A DNA stretch of 64,000 bases, taken from assembly GCF_963676275.1 (NCBI RefSeq), contig NZ_OY781091.1, forward strand, positions 62,001 to 126,000. Direction: 5' to 3'. This document shows positions 44,106 through 54,568 of this stretch, in pieces. The translations under genes were made by a program, and so were the position numbers. The stretch's first letter is position 1. Each line of letters begins with the position of its first letter. Below the pieces are notes generated by a model that had not been told where the DNA came from, made no database searches, and saw nothing but the letters and a program-made list of their open reading frames with translations. The stretch comes from an uncultured Cohaesibacter sp. (GTDB lineage Bacteria; Pseudomonadota; Alphaproteobacteria; Rhizobiales; Cohaesibacteraceae).

Positions 44106-45968
44106 TTACGCCGTTGCCAGCTTGTGGCGTCCCCAGAGCGTGGCGGCACCAAAGGTCAGGACCACGCCTGCCACCTTGACCATGATGAGCGGCCACAGGC
44201 ACAGAACCGCCATGCCGCCAAACAGATAGCGCTGCCAAAGGGGGATCGGCCCTCGAATGAAGCCGAGCATGGCAAAGGCCATGGCAAACAGCGCTCCGAT
44301 GCCGCCAAAGATCGCGAAACTGTTGTCTAGGATCGTCGAATTCGACAACAGGCCCAGATCATAGCAGAAGGCAAAGGGAACCATGAAGGCCAGAATGCCC
44401 AGCTTGAGCGCCTGAATGGCGGTTTCTGTCGGCTTCGACTGCGCCAGCGAACTCGCCGCATAGGCCGCCAGCGCCACCGGTGGCGTAATGTTGGAAACAA
44501 TGGCGAAATAGAAGACGAACATATGGGCCGCCAGCGGCTCAAAACCCAGCTGCGCCAGCGCCGGAACGCCAAGGGCTGCCCCCAGAATATAGGCGCTGGT
44601 GGTTGGCAGTCCCATGCCCAGAACCAGCGAGACCAGTGCAATCAGCACCAGCGCAAGGAAGGGAATGCCCTGTGCCAGCGAGAAGACCAGACCGACAAAT
44701 TTGAAGCCGAAGCCGGTCAGCGACACCGAACCGACGACAATGCCCGCCGCTGCACAGGCGATGCAGACCACCGGCACATTGCGCGAACCGGCAACGATGG
44801 CATCCAGTATCTTTCTCGGCCCCATGCGGTGTTCCGGATCCGGCAGGGATACTATCCACGCGCCCAGAATGCCGATGGCCGCAGCCAGCATGGGCGAATA
44901 GCCCGACAGCAGCATGTAAACCAGCGCCACGATGGGAAACAGCTTGTAGGATTGCAGCAGCACCTTCTTCTTGTCGGGCAGATCTTCCTCGCTCAAGCCT
45001 TTGAGATTATTCTTCAGTGCCCCCAGATGCACCATCAACAGGACGGCACCATAATAGAGGATCGCCGGGACGATCGCCGCGATGATGATATCGCTGAATG
45101 GCACCCCGAGAAAGGACGCCATGATGAAGGCCCCAGCTCCCATGATCGGTGGCATGATCTGGCCACCGGTGCTGGCAACCGATTCAACCGCTGCGGCGAA
45201 ATAGGGCGGATAGCCGATCCGCTTCATCAGCGGAATGGTGAAGGTTCCTGTACCATAGACATTGGCAACCGCCGCGCCGGAAATCGAGCCGAACAGGGCC
45301 GAGCTGACCACCGAGATCTTGGCCGGACCTCCCGGCGAGGTGCCGGTAAAGGCCTGCGCGAAATCCATGAAATATTGCCCGACGCCGCTTTTCTCCAGAA
45401 AGCCGCCGAATATCAGAAAGACCATGACGAAAGTGGCCGAAACGCCGAGCGGAATGGAAAAGACGCCTTCGTCGGTCAGATAGATCTGCTCGATCACTTC
45501 GGCGAAATTGAACGGCAATCCCTGCATGACACCGGGCATCCAGTTGCCAAACCACATATAGCCGGCAAAGAAGGCGACGATGATCGCCAGCGGCATGCCG
45601 ACAACGCGGCGGGTCGCTTCAAGCAGAAAGAAGATCAGTGCGGTGCCCAGCACCTGCTGCGCCATGGTGACATCGTCAACCTGCACCATGCGGAAGGTGA
45701 TTTCTTCGTAATTGATCAGAATATAAAGGCCCGGCAGCGTTGAGGCGATGGCCAGCATCCAGTCATACCAGGGAACATTGGCGCTATCCTTGTCTGCGGC
45801 CCGCATGGGATAGAGAATGAAGGCCATGGGCAGCACCATGCTCAAATGCAAACTGCGTTGCAGATAAGCCTCGAAGCTGCCGAAAACCGACGTATAGAGA
45901 TGAAAAAGGCCGACCCCCAGAATATAGACATAGACAATTCTCTTGACGAGTGAACCTGTCGCGCGCAT
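44106..45968 (-). CDS. TRAP transporter fused permease (DctQM fusion, TAXI type)
   Basis: A 620-aa membrane protein: the first ~160 residues form a DctQ-like four-helix part, and the rest a DctM-like permease with GSISGAAVANVYGTGTFTIP, GGQIMPPIMGAGAF and GMGLPTTSAYI motifs. This fused form goes with TAXI binding proteins, one of which is encoded just upstream. Substrates of such systems include glutamate, 2-oxoglutarate and other acids; which applies here is unknown. A stem-loop separates the two genes. Confidence 0.93.
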   Translation of the reverse strand: MRATGSLVKRIVYVYILGVGLFHLYTSVFGSFEAYLQRSLHLSMVLPMAFILYPMRAADKDSANVPWYDWMLAIASTLPGLYILINYEEITFRMVQVDDVTMAQQVLGTALIFFLLEATRRVVGMPLAIIVAFFAGYMWFGNWMPGVMQGLPFNFAEVIEQIYLTDEGVFSIPLGVSATFVMVFLIFGGFLEKSGVGQYFMDFAQAFTGTSPGGPAKISVVSSALFGSISGAAVANVYGTGTFTIPLMKRIGYPPYFAAAVESVASTGGQIMPPIMGAGAFIMASFLGVPFSDIIIAAIVPAILYYGAVLLMVHLGALKNNLKGLSEEDLPDKKKVLLQSYKLFPIVALVYMLLSGYSPMLAAAIGILGAWIVSLPDPEHRMGPRKILDAIVAGSRNVPVVCIACAAAGIVVGSVSLTGFGFKFVGLVFSLAQGIPFLALVLIALVSLVLGMGLPTTSAYILGAALGVPALAQLGFEPLAAHMFVFYFAIVSNITPPVALAAYAASSLAQSKPTETAIQALKLGILAFMVPFAFCYDLGLLSNSTILDNSFAIFGGIGALFAMAFAMLGFIRGPIPLWQRYLFGGMAVLCLWPLIMVKVAGVVLTFGAATLWGRHKLATA

Positions 45969-46013
45969 ACCGCTGCCCTTCTTTCAGGAACGAGGAATTC
46001 TATTGGAAAGGAA

Positions 46014-46041
46014 CATGGCCCGAATTTTGATCCGGGCCATG
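46014..46041 (-). other. Stem-loop between binding-protein and permease genes
   Basis: CATGGCCCG and CGGGCCATG form a perfect 9-bp stem with a 10-base loop in the 87-bp gap. Placement right after the binding-protein gene suggests mRNA stabilisation or partial termination so that more binding protein than permease is made. Confidence 0.55.
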
Positions 46042-46055
46042 TTTGGGATTTTCAG

Positions 46056-47021
46056 TTACTGAACCGATTTCCAGAATTTGACAGCGCCCGGATGGGCCGG
46101 AGCGGAGGCCGGGATGGCTTCCTGAGGATTGAGTTCCTCAACCGCTTTCACACCCTTTTGCAGGGTGTCCTTGTTTTCCCAGAGAGCCTTGGTCAGATTG
46201 AAGACCGTGTCTTCGTCCAGATCCTTGCGCACCACGATGCTGGTATAGTCACCAATGGTCGGGACGGGTTCCGTCACGGACTTGTAGATGGAAGGATCAA
46301 TCTCGAATGTGACCGTGCCGAGTGCATCGGTCATGGCGTCGAGGATCTTCTTGTCAACCGGCAGGATGACCACATCGATCTGGCTTTCGATCTTCAGCAC
46401 CACGGAAGCGGCGCGGCCAACGGAGAAGGCAAAGCAATCCAGATGATTGTCGGCCAACTGGTTGGAGCCATCCGAATAGGACGCAAAGGAAACCGAGCCG
46501 CCCCAGTCCTGAATGTCTTTCCAGCCAACGCCCAGCCCCTTTTCAAAGGCAGCGCGGATGACAAATTCCGAAGAGGTGCCCGGTTTGAGAGTCGCCAGAC
46601 GAATGGGCAGTTTCTTCTCGACAATATCGGCGACCGACTTGATGCCATTCTTGTCGGCATAATCCTTGCGCATGACAAAATAGGTATATTGACGATAGAC
46701 ATTCGCCAGAACCGATACATTGTCATAGGCCTTCTTGAACGGGTCTTCCCCCTTGGTGGCGGCGCCAACCAGAGCGGTTACGGAGAAGCCCAGATCGGTC
46801 TTGCCCCTGTCGGTATTGACGACGTTGGAAACACCGCCGCCGGTGCTGCTCGATGCCGGAATGCCGGCCTGTGTCCAGGTTTCAGCCAGCGCGCCACCAA
46901 GTGCGAACCAGTTACCCCCCGGAGGGCCCGCAGAGAAGCGAAGCTGATCCTGCGCACTGGCAGGGACCGAAACGAAAGCTGCACAAAGCAATGAGGCAGC
47001 AAGCGCCAACTTTTTAAACAT
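46056..47021 (-). CDS. TAXI-family TRAP substrate-binding protein
   Basis: A 321-aa periplasmic binding protein with a signal peptide (cut near PASAQ) and the TAXI opening LRFSAGPPGGNWFALGGALAE, followed by SSTGGGVSNVVNTDRGKTDLGF in the ligand-binding part. AGGAGG precedes the ATG. It supplies the fused permease encoded downstream. The gene is the first of the two-gene operon. Confidence 0.92.
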   Translation of the reverse strand: MFKKLALAASLLCAAFVSVPASAQDQLRFSAGPPGGNWFALGGALAETWTQAGIPASSSTGGGVSNVVNTDRGKTDLGFSVTALVGAATKGEDPFKKAYDNVSVLANVYRQYTYFVMRKDYADKNGIKSVADIVEKKLPIRLATLKPGTSSEFVIRAAFEKGLGVGWKDIQDWGGSVSFASYSDGSNQLADNHLDCFAFSVGRAASVVLKIESQIDVVILPVDKKILDAMTDALGTVTFEIDPSIYKSVTEPVPTIGDYTSIVVRKDLDEDTVFNLTKALWENKDTLQKGVKAVEELNPQEAIPASAPAHPGAVKFWKSVQ

Positions 47022-47566
47022 AAACTATCCTCCTTGTTCAATCCGGGACACCTAAACATCGGAAAAATCGATATATGTCACCAACTGTCGACAAAATTAA
47101 TTCAGATGCAAAAATGACCCAGCCCCAGATAGCAGTATCTCAGCAACTATGCTTGAGCCATATCCTCCTTAAGTTGTATGGGGTTTGCATTACATGGATT
47201 ATAACGTTGAAATCACGCACATAATTCAATTCTATTCATGACTGACCAGTTGATTGCGCCTCGATATAGGATCAAAAAGCAACTTTCAGAAATGGCGACG
47301 GTGAATTTGGTTGTGATCATTAGGGAAACGGGAAAGATATTCATTTCCTTGACTTGACAAATGATCAAATTTTGTAGGAGTGACGGCCTGTTTATTTCGT
47401 CCGGAGCTATGATTGCTTGTCAAAAACCGAAGCGGCCAGCAGCAATCAATGCGCCCTATGGCGCGCTGCGTCCGGCCCTGTTCGGCAAGCATGGGGACAT
47501 GAAAAACTGCCCTGCCATTGCTGGCAGAGCAGGATTGATAGCCAGATTTTTCACTTGCATCAGACG
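47022..47566. other. AT-rich intergenic region, promoter of the TAXI operon
   Basis: This 545-bp gap between the TAXI binding-protein start and the RND pump stop holds no recognisable gene. The part next to the TAXI gene is AT-rich and should contain its promoter. TTGACTTGACAAATGATCAA near 47351 is promoter-like but has no gene downstream on the plus strand. Short open frames here (47361-47624 and others) have no similarity that I recognise. Confidence 0.5.
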
Positions 47567-50500
47567 TCAGTCTGTCGCGTTCGCAGGGCCGGTATCCTTG
47601 CGGTCAGATGCTCGCCTTGCATAACCAAAATCGGTCAGAATGGCGAACAGGCTTGGCACGAGAAACAGCGACAGCACCGTTGCCGTCAACAATCCAAAGG
47701 CAAGGCTGTTGACCAGCGGGATCAGGAATTGCGCCTGTGTGCTGGTTTCCGCCAGCAGTGGCAACAGCCCGGCAATGGTGGTCAAAGAGGTCATGACCAC
47801 GGCCCTGAAGCGTGCTCTGGCGGCCTGTTTCGTGGCCTCCAGCGGATCATGCCCGGCCTCCATTTCTTCATGAATGAAGGAAACCAGCAGGATCGAATTG
47901 TTGACCACGACGCCTGAAAGAGTGGCAAGGCCGACAAGGCTCGGGATCGAGATATCTAGCCCCATCAGGAGATGGCCGATCACCATGCCAATCGCCCCGA
48001 GCGGTATCGCCGCCAGAACGACAACTGGCAGGATATAGCTGCGGAACTGGAAGCTCAGCAGGATGAAGACGAAGGCCAGCCCGATATAGAAGTTGGTCAA
48101 CAGGGATCCACCCGTCGTTGCCGCCTCCTTGCCCTGTCCGTTGAAAGCGGGCGAGACTTCGGGATATTGCTTTTTCAGAGCCGGGAGAAACTTGGTCTTG
48201 ACCTCCATCATCAATTCGCGCGCATTGACCACATTGGGCTTGATCGACCCCTGAACCGTAACGGTGCGTTGCCCGTCGACGCGGTTGATGCGGGCATAGC
48301 CCCGGCTTTCGATGACATCGGCCACCGTTGACAGCGGGATCTTGGAGCCGTCTGAGGCGGTGACATAGATCGAATGGATGCCGCCGCGACTGTCAATCGC
48401 GCCCTCGGCCAGCCTGACGCGCACATCGACGCCATAGCGCCCGGAATGGATTTCCAGCCCCGTATTGCCCTGAATGATGGCACGCAGTTCCTCGGACACC
48501 GATTTGGCCGTCAGCCCCAGTCCGCCTGCATCATCATGCAGCCTGACGATATATTCCGGTTTGCCCGGACGCAGATCGTCAAGCACATCGACCACGCCGT
48601 CATAGCTGTAGAGGAAGGCCTTGAGCGCGTCGCCTGCCTGCTTGATCTCCTCCAGATCATTGCCGCGCAGGCGGATATCGATGGCATTGCCTGCAACACC
48701 GCGTTCCTTGTCGGTGAATTTCATCGCCAGACTGCCCGGCACGGGACCGGTATATTTGCGCCATGTGGAAAGCATTTCCTGCAGGGAACCCTTGCGCTCC
48801 TGCGCTGGCAGCAGATCGGCGCTGATGGTTGCCAGGTGCGGCCCCTTCTCGTTGGCATCCACATTGACCCCGTAATAGACCAGCACATTATTGACCAGAT
48901 CCCGGCCATCCTTCTGCAAGGGAGCAAAGTCCTTGTTGACCTTGTCGAGCGCATCAACCACCTGCTGCACCGCCAGCTCTGTTTCGGCAAGCGGAGTGCC
49001 CTGCGGCATCAGGATGCGCGCCTGTATCGTGTCGCTCTCCAGATTGGGAAAGGACCGAAACTTGAGCATGCCGGAGCTATAGGCCGAAGCGGAAAGAATG
49101 ATCATGGCAATGATCACTCCCGTGGTCAGATAGCGCCAGGATACGGCCCAATCGATCATGCGACCGAAAATGCCGGTCCGGAACCGCTCGAAGCCCCTCT
49201 CGAAGGCCGCATGAAAGCGGGACTGCTTTCTGGAGCCCTGCTTTTTCAGCGAGTGATAAAGATGGGCGGGCAGGATCAGGAAAGCCTCGATCAGACTGAT
49301 CGCCAGCGTGATCACCAGAATGACCGGTAATACCTTCAGCACAGCCCCGATCTTGCCTTCCATCAGGGCCAGCGGGCCAACGATCAGGATCGTCGTCAGG
49401 AAGGAGGAGACCACGCTTGGTAGAACCTGCCTTGTGCCATTGACTGCGGCCTCCAGCTCGCTTTCGCCTTTCTTCAGCCGTGCGCCGATATTTTCCGAAA
49501 TGACGATCGCGTCATCCATCAATAGGCCGGTCGAGACAATCAGCCCCACCATGGTCATGGTGTTGAGCGTATAGCCCAGCCCCTGCATGGCGAAGATCGC
49601 CCCGAGGAAGGAAACCGGCAACCCCATGGCCACCCAGAAACTGTAACGCAGGGAGAAGAAGACCCACATGGTCAGGAACACCAGCACCAGCCCCTGAAGG
49701 CCATTTTCCGTGAGGATGCGCAGGCGATCCACGATATTGGGCGACACATCCTGCGAGATATCAAGGCTGACACCCGGAGGAGCGATGGCCCGTTCACTTT
49801 TCAGGATGTCGTCAATCAGGGCCTTGATTTTCAGCGTATCCTGATTGGGCGTCTTGGCAATTTCGATGAGTGCGGCCTGCTTGCCATTGAAGCTCACCTT
49901 GTCTTCGGCAAATTCGAAGCCCTTGGCAATGGTGGCGATATCCTTGAGACGGACGATGCCACCATCATCGGAACTCTGGATCACGAGTTCGCCAAATTCT
50001 CGCGGCTTGCGTCGCTGGTCTGCATAGCGCAACACCAGATCGCCGCTTCTTGTCTCCAGCGTGCCGGCTGGCAGATCGATGCTTTGCGCCTGGATCGCAT
50101 CGGCAACATCGCTGATGCTCAGCCCCAGATCCCGCAGCGCCGTTTCCGACACCCTGATATCGATCAGCGGATCGGCAAAGCCCTTCATGGTTGCCTGGGC
50201 GATCTCCTTGTTGCGCATCACGCGGGTGAGCATCTTGTCGGCATAGGCAAACAGGGCGGCGGGATCATCGATACCGGTAATGGCGATGGTCGAGATAGTC
50301 GCGGTGCGCTCCATCTTGGTAACCGCCGGGCGCTCGACATTCTCCGGAAAGCCGGTGATTGCCTCGATCTCGCTCTTGATATCATTGAAGAAAGTGTCGA
50401 AATCGCGCCCTTCGATCATGGTCACGACGGCAATGGCGAGATTTTCCCGCGCTTCGCAGGTCATCTCCAGCTTGTCGGGAATGATCCCCAGCGCTTCCTC

Positions 50501-50695
50501 AAAGCGCAGGCAAACGGCTTCCTCCACATCCAGCGCTGTCGCGCCGGGATAATTGACACGCACTTCCACCTGCGTCGGATCCGTCTCGGGGAAAGTGTCT
50601 CTCTGCAATTTCGGCAGGGCCAGAATGCCGATCAGCAAAATGCCGACCATCAGCAGGTTGGCTGCCGTGGGATGCTTGGCGAAATAGCGGATCAT
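47567..50695 (-). CDS. RND efflux transporter
   Basis: A 1042-aa inner-membrane pump with 12 helices and two large periplasmic loops, the normal RND size. The N-terminus has FAKHPTAANLLMV and the segment FPETDPTQVEVRVNYPGA found in AcrB-like pumps of the non-HAE1 type; GLLMDDAIVISENI near residue 400 carries the proton-relay Asp pair. It is 5 bp after the adaptor gene. No outer-membrane channel gene is nearby, so it presumably uses a TolC encoded elsewhere. Substrate unknown. Confidence 0.92.
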   Translation of the reverse strand: MIRYFAKHPTAANLLMVGILLIGILALPKLQRDTFPETDPTQVEVRVNYPGATALDVEEAVCLRFEEALGIIPDKLEMTCEARENLAIAVVTMIEGRDFDTFFNDIKSEIEAITGFPENVERPAVTKMERTATISTIAITGIDDPAALFAYADKMLTRVMRNKEIAQATMKGFADPLIDIRVSETALRDLGLSISDVADAIQAQSIDLPAGTLETRSGDLVLRYADQRRKPREFGELVIQSSDDGGIVRLKDIATIAKGFEFAEDKVSFNGKQAALIEIAKTPNQDTLKIKALIDDILKSERAIAPPGVSLDISQDVSPNIVDRLRILTENGLQGLVLVFLTMWVFFSLRYSFWVAMGLPVSFLGAIFAMQGLGYTLNTMTMVGLIVSTGLLMDDAIVISENIGARLKKGESELEAAVNGTRQVLPSVVSSFLTTILIVGPLALMEGKIGAVLKVLPVILVITLAISLIEAFLILPAHLYHSLKKQGSRKQSRFHAAFERGFERFRTGIFGRMIDWAVSWRYLTTGVIIAMIILSASAYSSGMLKFRSFPNLESDTIQARILMPQGTPLAETELAVQQVVDALDKVNKDFAPLQKDGRDLVNNVLVYYGVNVDANEKGPHLATISADLLPAQERKGSLQEMLSTWRKYTGPVPGSLAMKFTDKERGVAGNAIDIRLRGNDLEEIKQAGDALKAFLYSYDGVVDVLDDLRPGKPEYIVRLHDDAGGLGLTAKSVSEELRAIIQGNTGLEIHSGRYGVDVRVRLAEGAIDSRGGIHSIYVTASDGSKIPLSTVADVIESRGYARINRVDGQRTVTVQGSIKPNVVNARELMMEVKTKFLPALKKQYPEVSPAFNGQGKEAATTGGSLLTNFYIGLAFVFILLSFQFRSYILPVVVLAAIPLGAIGMVIGHLLMGLDISIPSLVGLATLSGVVVNNSILLVSFIHEEMEAGHDPLEATKQAARARFRAVVMTSLTTIAGLLPLLAETSTQAQFLIPLVNSLAFGLLTATVLSLFLVPSLFAILTDFGYARRASDRKDTGPANATD

Positions 50696-50700
50696 GACAA

Positions 50701-52038
50701 TCAGTTCCCCTTGCTCGGTGCTTTGCCAGAGGCTTCGGCCATGATGCGTTCAAGCAATGGCTTGTCGGGCTTGGGGCCGACCAGCATGCCATCGACCGGC
50801 GCGGGCAGGTCAGAGACGATGACCTTCTCGTTCGGCTCGAGACCAGACATCAGCACCGCAATGTCGCCCTGAATATAGGCCACCTTCACCGGCTTGAAAT
50901 GCAGGCGTTTCTCCGCATCCACCACCATCACTTGCCCCTTGCGGATGGCAGCGGCCGGAAGCACGATCTTGTCTTTCTTTGGCTGCCCCTGCAGGATCAC
51001 CTCAACGGCGGTATCCTTGACCAGCGGTGGCCTTTGCCCCGGCGATGCCTGACCATAGGGGTCTGCAATGGTCAGAACGATGCCGCGGGTTCGGGTTTTC
51101 GGGTTCATCACTGCCGAGACCCGATCCAGCTTCGCATCCCAGACGATGTCACTTCTAGGCGTGCGCAGGATCACCTTGGCCTTCAGGCTGTCGTGACGGC
51201 TCGACAGGCCTCCGTTGCCATCGGTGAGCGCGTCCAGCGGCGATCCCTCATCGGTCGATTTGCCGAACAGCGGACTGAGCGCCCCTATTGGGAATTGCGC
51301 CACCACTTCGGCAACCGCTATGCCATCACCCGAGAAGAGCTGTTGCCCCTTGTTGACATATTGCCCGAGGGAAATATCAACCGCATCCAGCCGCACATCA
51401 AAGGGGGCCTTCAATTCGGTGCGTTCCAGATCCAGCGCGGCAATCTCTTTTTGTTGCTGCAAAACCTTGCGCTCCGCTTCATCAAGCGTGAGCGTGCTGA
51501 GCAGCGACTGAACCTTGACATCCTGTGTCAGCAGGGCGCGTTCGGCAGTATCAACGATGGATTGAGAGGCCGAGCCCCGTGTCTGCAATTGCTTCTTGCG
51601 CCCCAGATCTTCTCTAAGCAGCGCCAGCGCGCGCTCTTCAATCTTCAGCGATGCCTTGGTGGTCTCGTCTTTCGCATCCAGCGCAGCGATCTGGGCTTCG
51701 ATCTGGGCGAGGGCCAGTTGATATTCCCGTTCATCGATTTTGAGCAGGCTCGCCCCTGCCGGAATGAGCAACCCGTCACGCAATTTGTCCGACGTCCAGC
51801 TGACCGGCCCGGCCACCTGGGCAACCGCATCCCAGGTTCGGCTCGGCTGAACCTTGCCATAGCCGGAAATGGCCGGAATGGCAGCAACCGCCTTCACTCC
51901 GATAACCTTGACCGGGGTGGCTTTCTCCTTGTTTTCCGTTGCGGCCTGAGGCGACTTGGCGGCCTGACCGGAGGCCAGAAAAAGGCCAGCAGCGATCAGG
52001 ATCGGAGGAAGAATAAGGGTCTTTTTCAAAATGCTCAT
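50701..52038 (-). CDS. RND efflux periplasmic adaptor (membrane fusion protein)
   Basis: A 445-aa adaptor: N-terminal signal or anchor helix (residues ~5-25), lipoyl and alpha-hairpin part (~60-200, with the LKIDEREYQLALAQIEAQI helix), a beta-barrel region (~230-340) and a C-terminal membrane-proximal domain. I start it at the ATG 52038 because GAGG lies 6 bases upstream; the ATG at 52050 has no site. It bridges the pump and an outer-membrane channel. Confidence 0.9.
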   Translation of the reverse strand: MSILKKTLILPPILIAAGLFLASGQAAKSPQAATENKEKATPVKVIGVKAVAAIPAISGYGKVQPSRTWDAVAQVAGPVSWTSDKLRDGLLIPAGASLLKIDEREYQLALAQIEAQIAALDAKDETTKASLKIEERALALLREDLGRKKQLQTRGSASQSIVDTAERALLTQDVKVQSLLSTLTLDEAERKVLQQQKEIAALDLERTELKAPFDVRLDAVDISLGQYVNKGQQLFSGDGIAVAEVVAQFPIGALSPLFGKSTDEGSPLDALTDGNGGLSSRHDSLKAKVILRTPRSDIVWDAKLDRVSAVMNPKTRTRGIVLTIADPYGQASPGQRPPLVKDTAVEVILQGQPKKDKIVLPAAAIRKGQVMVVDAEKRLHFKPVKVAYIQGDIAVLMSGLEPNEKVIVSDLPAPVDGMLVGPKPDKPLLERIMAEASGKAPSKGN

Positions 52039-52360
52039 GGCGAGCCTCATTGGCTGTCTGAAGAGAAGTCGGAATCAGCGGAGAAATCACTAATCACCTT
52101 GTTTCGAAATTACTGTAGCATTGTAAAAACACACAAGCGTCAAATCGTATCAGAGTGTATCCTTTTGCATCCAAAACCAGCCCTTTCAGCTTTGCGCCTG
52201 TCGGATGAAAGTCATCGGCAACAAACAGAGCAACAGATCTCAATCACGGCGATTTGTACGCTTCTGCTGATTAGAAGGGTTCTCATTTGCGCCCGGCTAT
52301 GTAAAATTTGCTTTCTGCGAAACCGGCCCATTACGACAAGACTGGAGGCATCAGCGTTCC
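52039..52360. other. Divergent promoter region without a gene
   Basis: A 322-bp gap between the adaptor gene and the 660-aa protein gene. It should contain both promoters. I see no strong palindrome and no recognisable coding sequence. Confidence 0.45.
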
Positions 52361-54343
52361 ATGGCTTTCAAAACCATCATGTCTCCTGCGATTGATGCGC
52401 ATTATCCGCTTCGTGTCATCGAGATCTATGTAAGCACCGGCGAACTGGTCAAACCGGACAGCCGTGCCGTTCTGGCTGAAACGGCTGAGGGGCGGCGGAT
52501 CGCCATTAAATGCGCTCATGAGGGGCGCGTGCTGCAAATTCCATCACAGGGTGCCATTCTGAACGAACGCCAGATGTTGCTGGTGATCGAAACCTTCGAC
52601 GATGATGCCGCAACAGATTTGGCAAATGGGCAAAAGGCAAGAGACGCCGCCGCTGCCGCAGCTCAGGATGCCGCCCAAAGAGAAGAAGCTGAGCGGCAAG
52701 CGCAACAGTCCCATCAGGCAGCCTATGCGCAAGCGCAGGGGCAACGGGAAAGCATCCGCCCGACAAAGGTGGGGCAAGAGGGGAAGAAAGAGGACGGCAA
52801 GGCAACAACCTCGGATGTCGGAGGCGAAACCACGACCGAAACCACAACCGAAACCACGACCAAAACCTCCGCGGAAGCACAGGAACCGGCACAAGCTGCG
52901 CCTGAAGAAGCCGGAAAATCGCCTTCCGGCAGGAAAAGACTTCTGATTGCTGCCGGCTTCCTGGGGCTGCTGGCCGGGGCAGCGGTGATCATGCAATTGA
53001 TCGAACCTGCGCCCAATTCTGCCGGACTGACCCGGCAGACCGCGGCAAATGCCTCCGCCAAACAGCAGCCAGCCAAATCTGTACCGCAATCCCCGTCTCT
53101 CCCCACGCGACCCTATCCCGCCGATCAGGACCGGGACTGGCGTAAGGTCGCCAATCGGGACGCAGAGCATTTCATCACCTTTTCCGGTAAAGGCAGCAAT
53201 GCCCAGAATATCGAATTTCTTTCCCTCGATGCCAGCGCCAATCAGGTGCATCTGATTGGCAGAGCAGGCAGCCAGACCGTCATGACAAGTTTCCGGTTTG
53301 GCCCGAATAGCAAATTCAGAAATGTCCAATATATCGGAGTTAATCCGAAAAAGGCTTTCATCTTCGCCAATCTGCCCAAATCGGAATGGTCCACCATTTT
53401 GATTGCGCCAGAAGATGGAAAGGAGAAAGTGGGCACCTATCACTATCCGGAGAGCAAGGGAAAACCGCAAAGTCGCCCGGTCTTCAAGGAAGGCAGGCGC
53501 CTTATTTATGCCGACAGGGACGGAACTCTGATTGCTCTTCTCATGCAGGACATTGACAGTGGCAGGGAGGGGATCTTTTTCATCAATGACAAGGGCAAGT
53601 CTGCGGTCTATGACCTTCCAGACGGCAACCCTGAATTTCTGACAGCGGATTTCCACGCCTATGCCCATGTTGATCTGGATGGTCAGACCAAGGACGGGTT
53701 GACACAGGCAACAGCGCTGGTCGCTGGCAGTGCCGCCAACGTCTTTTTCCCCGCTCAGGGGTATAGTTATGGCATTTCGGCGAGTGCGACCAGTGAGAAG
53801 ATCGATATCAGACGTGGCGATGGGCATAAGCTGGATGTCACCACGGTGCTGCCCAAAGGCGTCTTCCAGAAATTCGGCTCGGCCAAGGACACGGCACACA
53901 GGCGGCTTGATGGCTTGCTGCTGACGGCTTCGGCGATCAATGCCTATGATCGCACCGCCGCAATGGGGGGCTATGTGCATGGGATGGGCAACCAGCGCCA
54001 TGAGGATGGGAACTATCGCGCCGATGCCTATCTGTCATGGCAGCTTGGCAATGGTGGCGAAATGGTCCGCATGTTTGTGCGCAGTGATAACGATTGGCGC
54101 GACGGATTGGTGGTGAAGGATCTTGAATTTTTCGCAGACGGGCAACTGGCCGTTCTTTTGCGCGAATATCAAGGTGCCCCCTATTCGGCTCTTGTGATTT
54201 TTGACCGCAATGGCCGGGCAAAAAGCCGCTATGATTACCGCTCGATCGTCATGCATGATATCGATAGTTATCAGGGCACTCTCTATGCCGCAGGCTATCA
54301 GATCAGGGATGGCAGGCGGGTTGCCGCGACCTGGAAATTCTGA
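52361..54343 (+). CDS. Unrecognised 660-aa protein: lipoyl-like N-terminus, one membrane helix, large C-terminal domain
   Basis: I do not recognise this family as a whole. Residues ~5-77 resemble a biotinyl/lipoyl or HlyD-type barrel-sandwich fold (VSTGELVKPDSRAVLAET...GRVLQIPSQGAILN) but lack the modifiable lysine. An Ala/Gln/Glu-rich coiled-coil region follows (~85-130), then a Thr/Glu repeat (~157-169), a membrane helix (~194-213) and a ~440-residue C-terminal part rich in short beta strands with repeated hydrophobic-Asp-Gly turns, perhaps a propeller. By charge the N-terminus would be cytoplasmic and the C-terminus periplasmic. It is divergent from the RND adaptor. The ATG has only a weak ribosome site. 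Confidence 0.75.
   Translation: MAFKTIMSPAIDAHYPLRVIEIYVSTGELVKPDSRAVLAETAEGRRIAIKCAHEGRVLQIPSQGAILNERQMLLVIETFDDDAATDLANGQKARDAAAAAAQDAAQREEAERQAQQSHQAAYAQAQGQRESIRPTKVGQEGKKEDGKATTSDVGGETTTETTTETTTKTSAEAQEPAQAAPEEAGKSPSGRKRLLIAAGFLGLLAGAAVIMQLIEPAPNSAGLTRQTAANASAKQQPAKSVPQSPSLPTRPYPADQDRDWRKVANRDAEHFITFSGKGSNAQNIEFLSLDASANQVHLIGRAGSQTVMTSFRFGPNSKFRNVQYIGVNPKKAFIFANLPKSEWSTILIAPEDGKEKVGTYHYPESKGKPQSRPVFKEGRRLIYADRDGTLIALLMQDIDSGREGIFFINDKGKSAVYDLPDGNPEFLTADFHAYAHVDLDGQTKDGLTQATALVAGSAANVFFPAQGYSYGISASATSEKIDIRRGDGHKLDVTTVLPKGVFQKFGSAKDTAHRRLDGLLLTASAINAYDRTAAMGGYVHGMGNQRHEDGNYRADAYLSWQLGNGGEMVRMFVRSDNDWRDGLVVKDLEFFADGQLAVLLREYQGAPYSALVIFDRNGRAKSRYDYRSIVMHDIDSYQGTLYAAGYQIRDGRRVAATWKF
52826..52861 (+). 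repeat. 12-bp tandem repeat inside the 660-aa protein gene
   Basis: Three in-frame copies of GAAACCACGACC (second copy one change) encode the Glu-Thr-Thr-Thr repeat of the linker. In-frame slippage here would change linker length without a frameshift. Confidence 0.8.
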
Positions 54344-54568
54344 AAAATCTGCACGCCGCACAGGCCTGAATGACAAGGGAGCAGCGAAGATGCTGCGAGG
54401 ATGCCTTCCTGTCCCGTGGCCCTGACTTGCTGAAATGCGTAATTTAGGGAGCGAACAGAACGACTTAACCGTCATTTTACAAGACATGTAAACTACGACC
54501 TTCGCCTCATAGGTCCGGGCCATCCGCATTTGCTAAACTGGGTCTCTCATCCAGCAAGAGAGATCGCC

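Noticed and set aside
47361..47917. Short plus-strand frames at the 3' side of the RND pump gene
   Set aside because: They overlap the RND coding region in antisense and lack similarity to known proteins; the start signals are poor.
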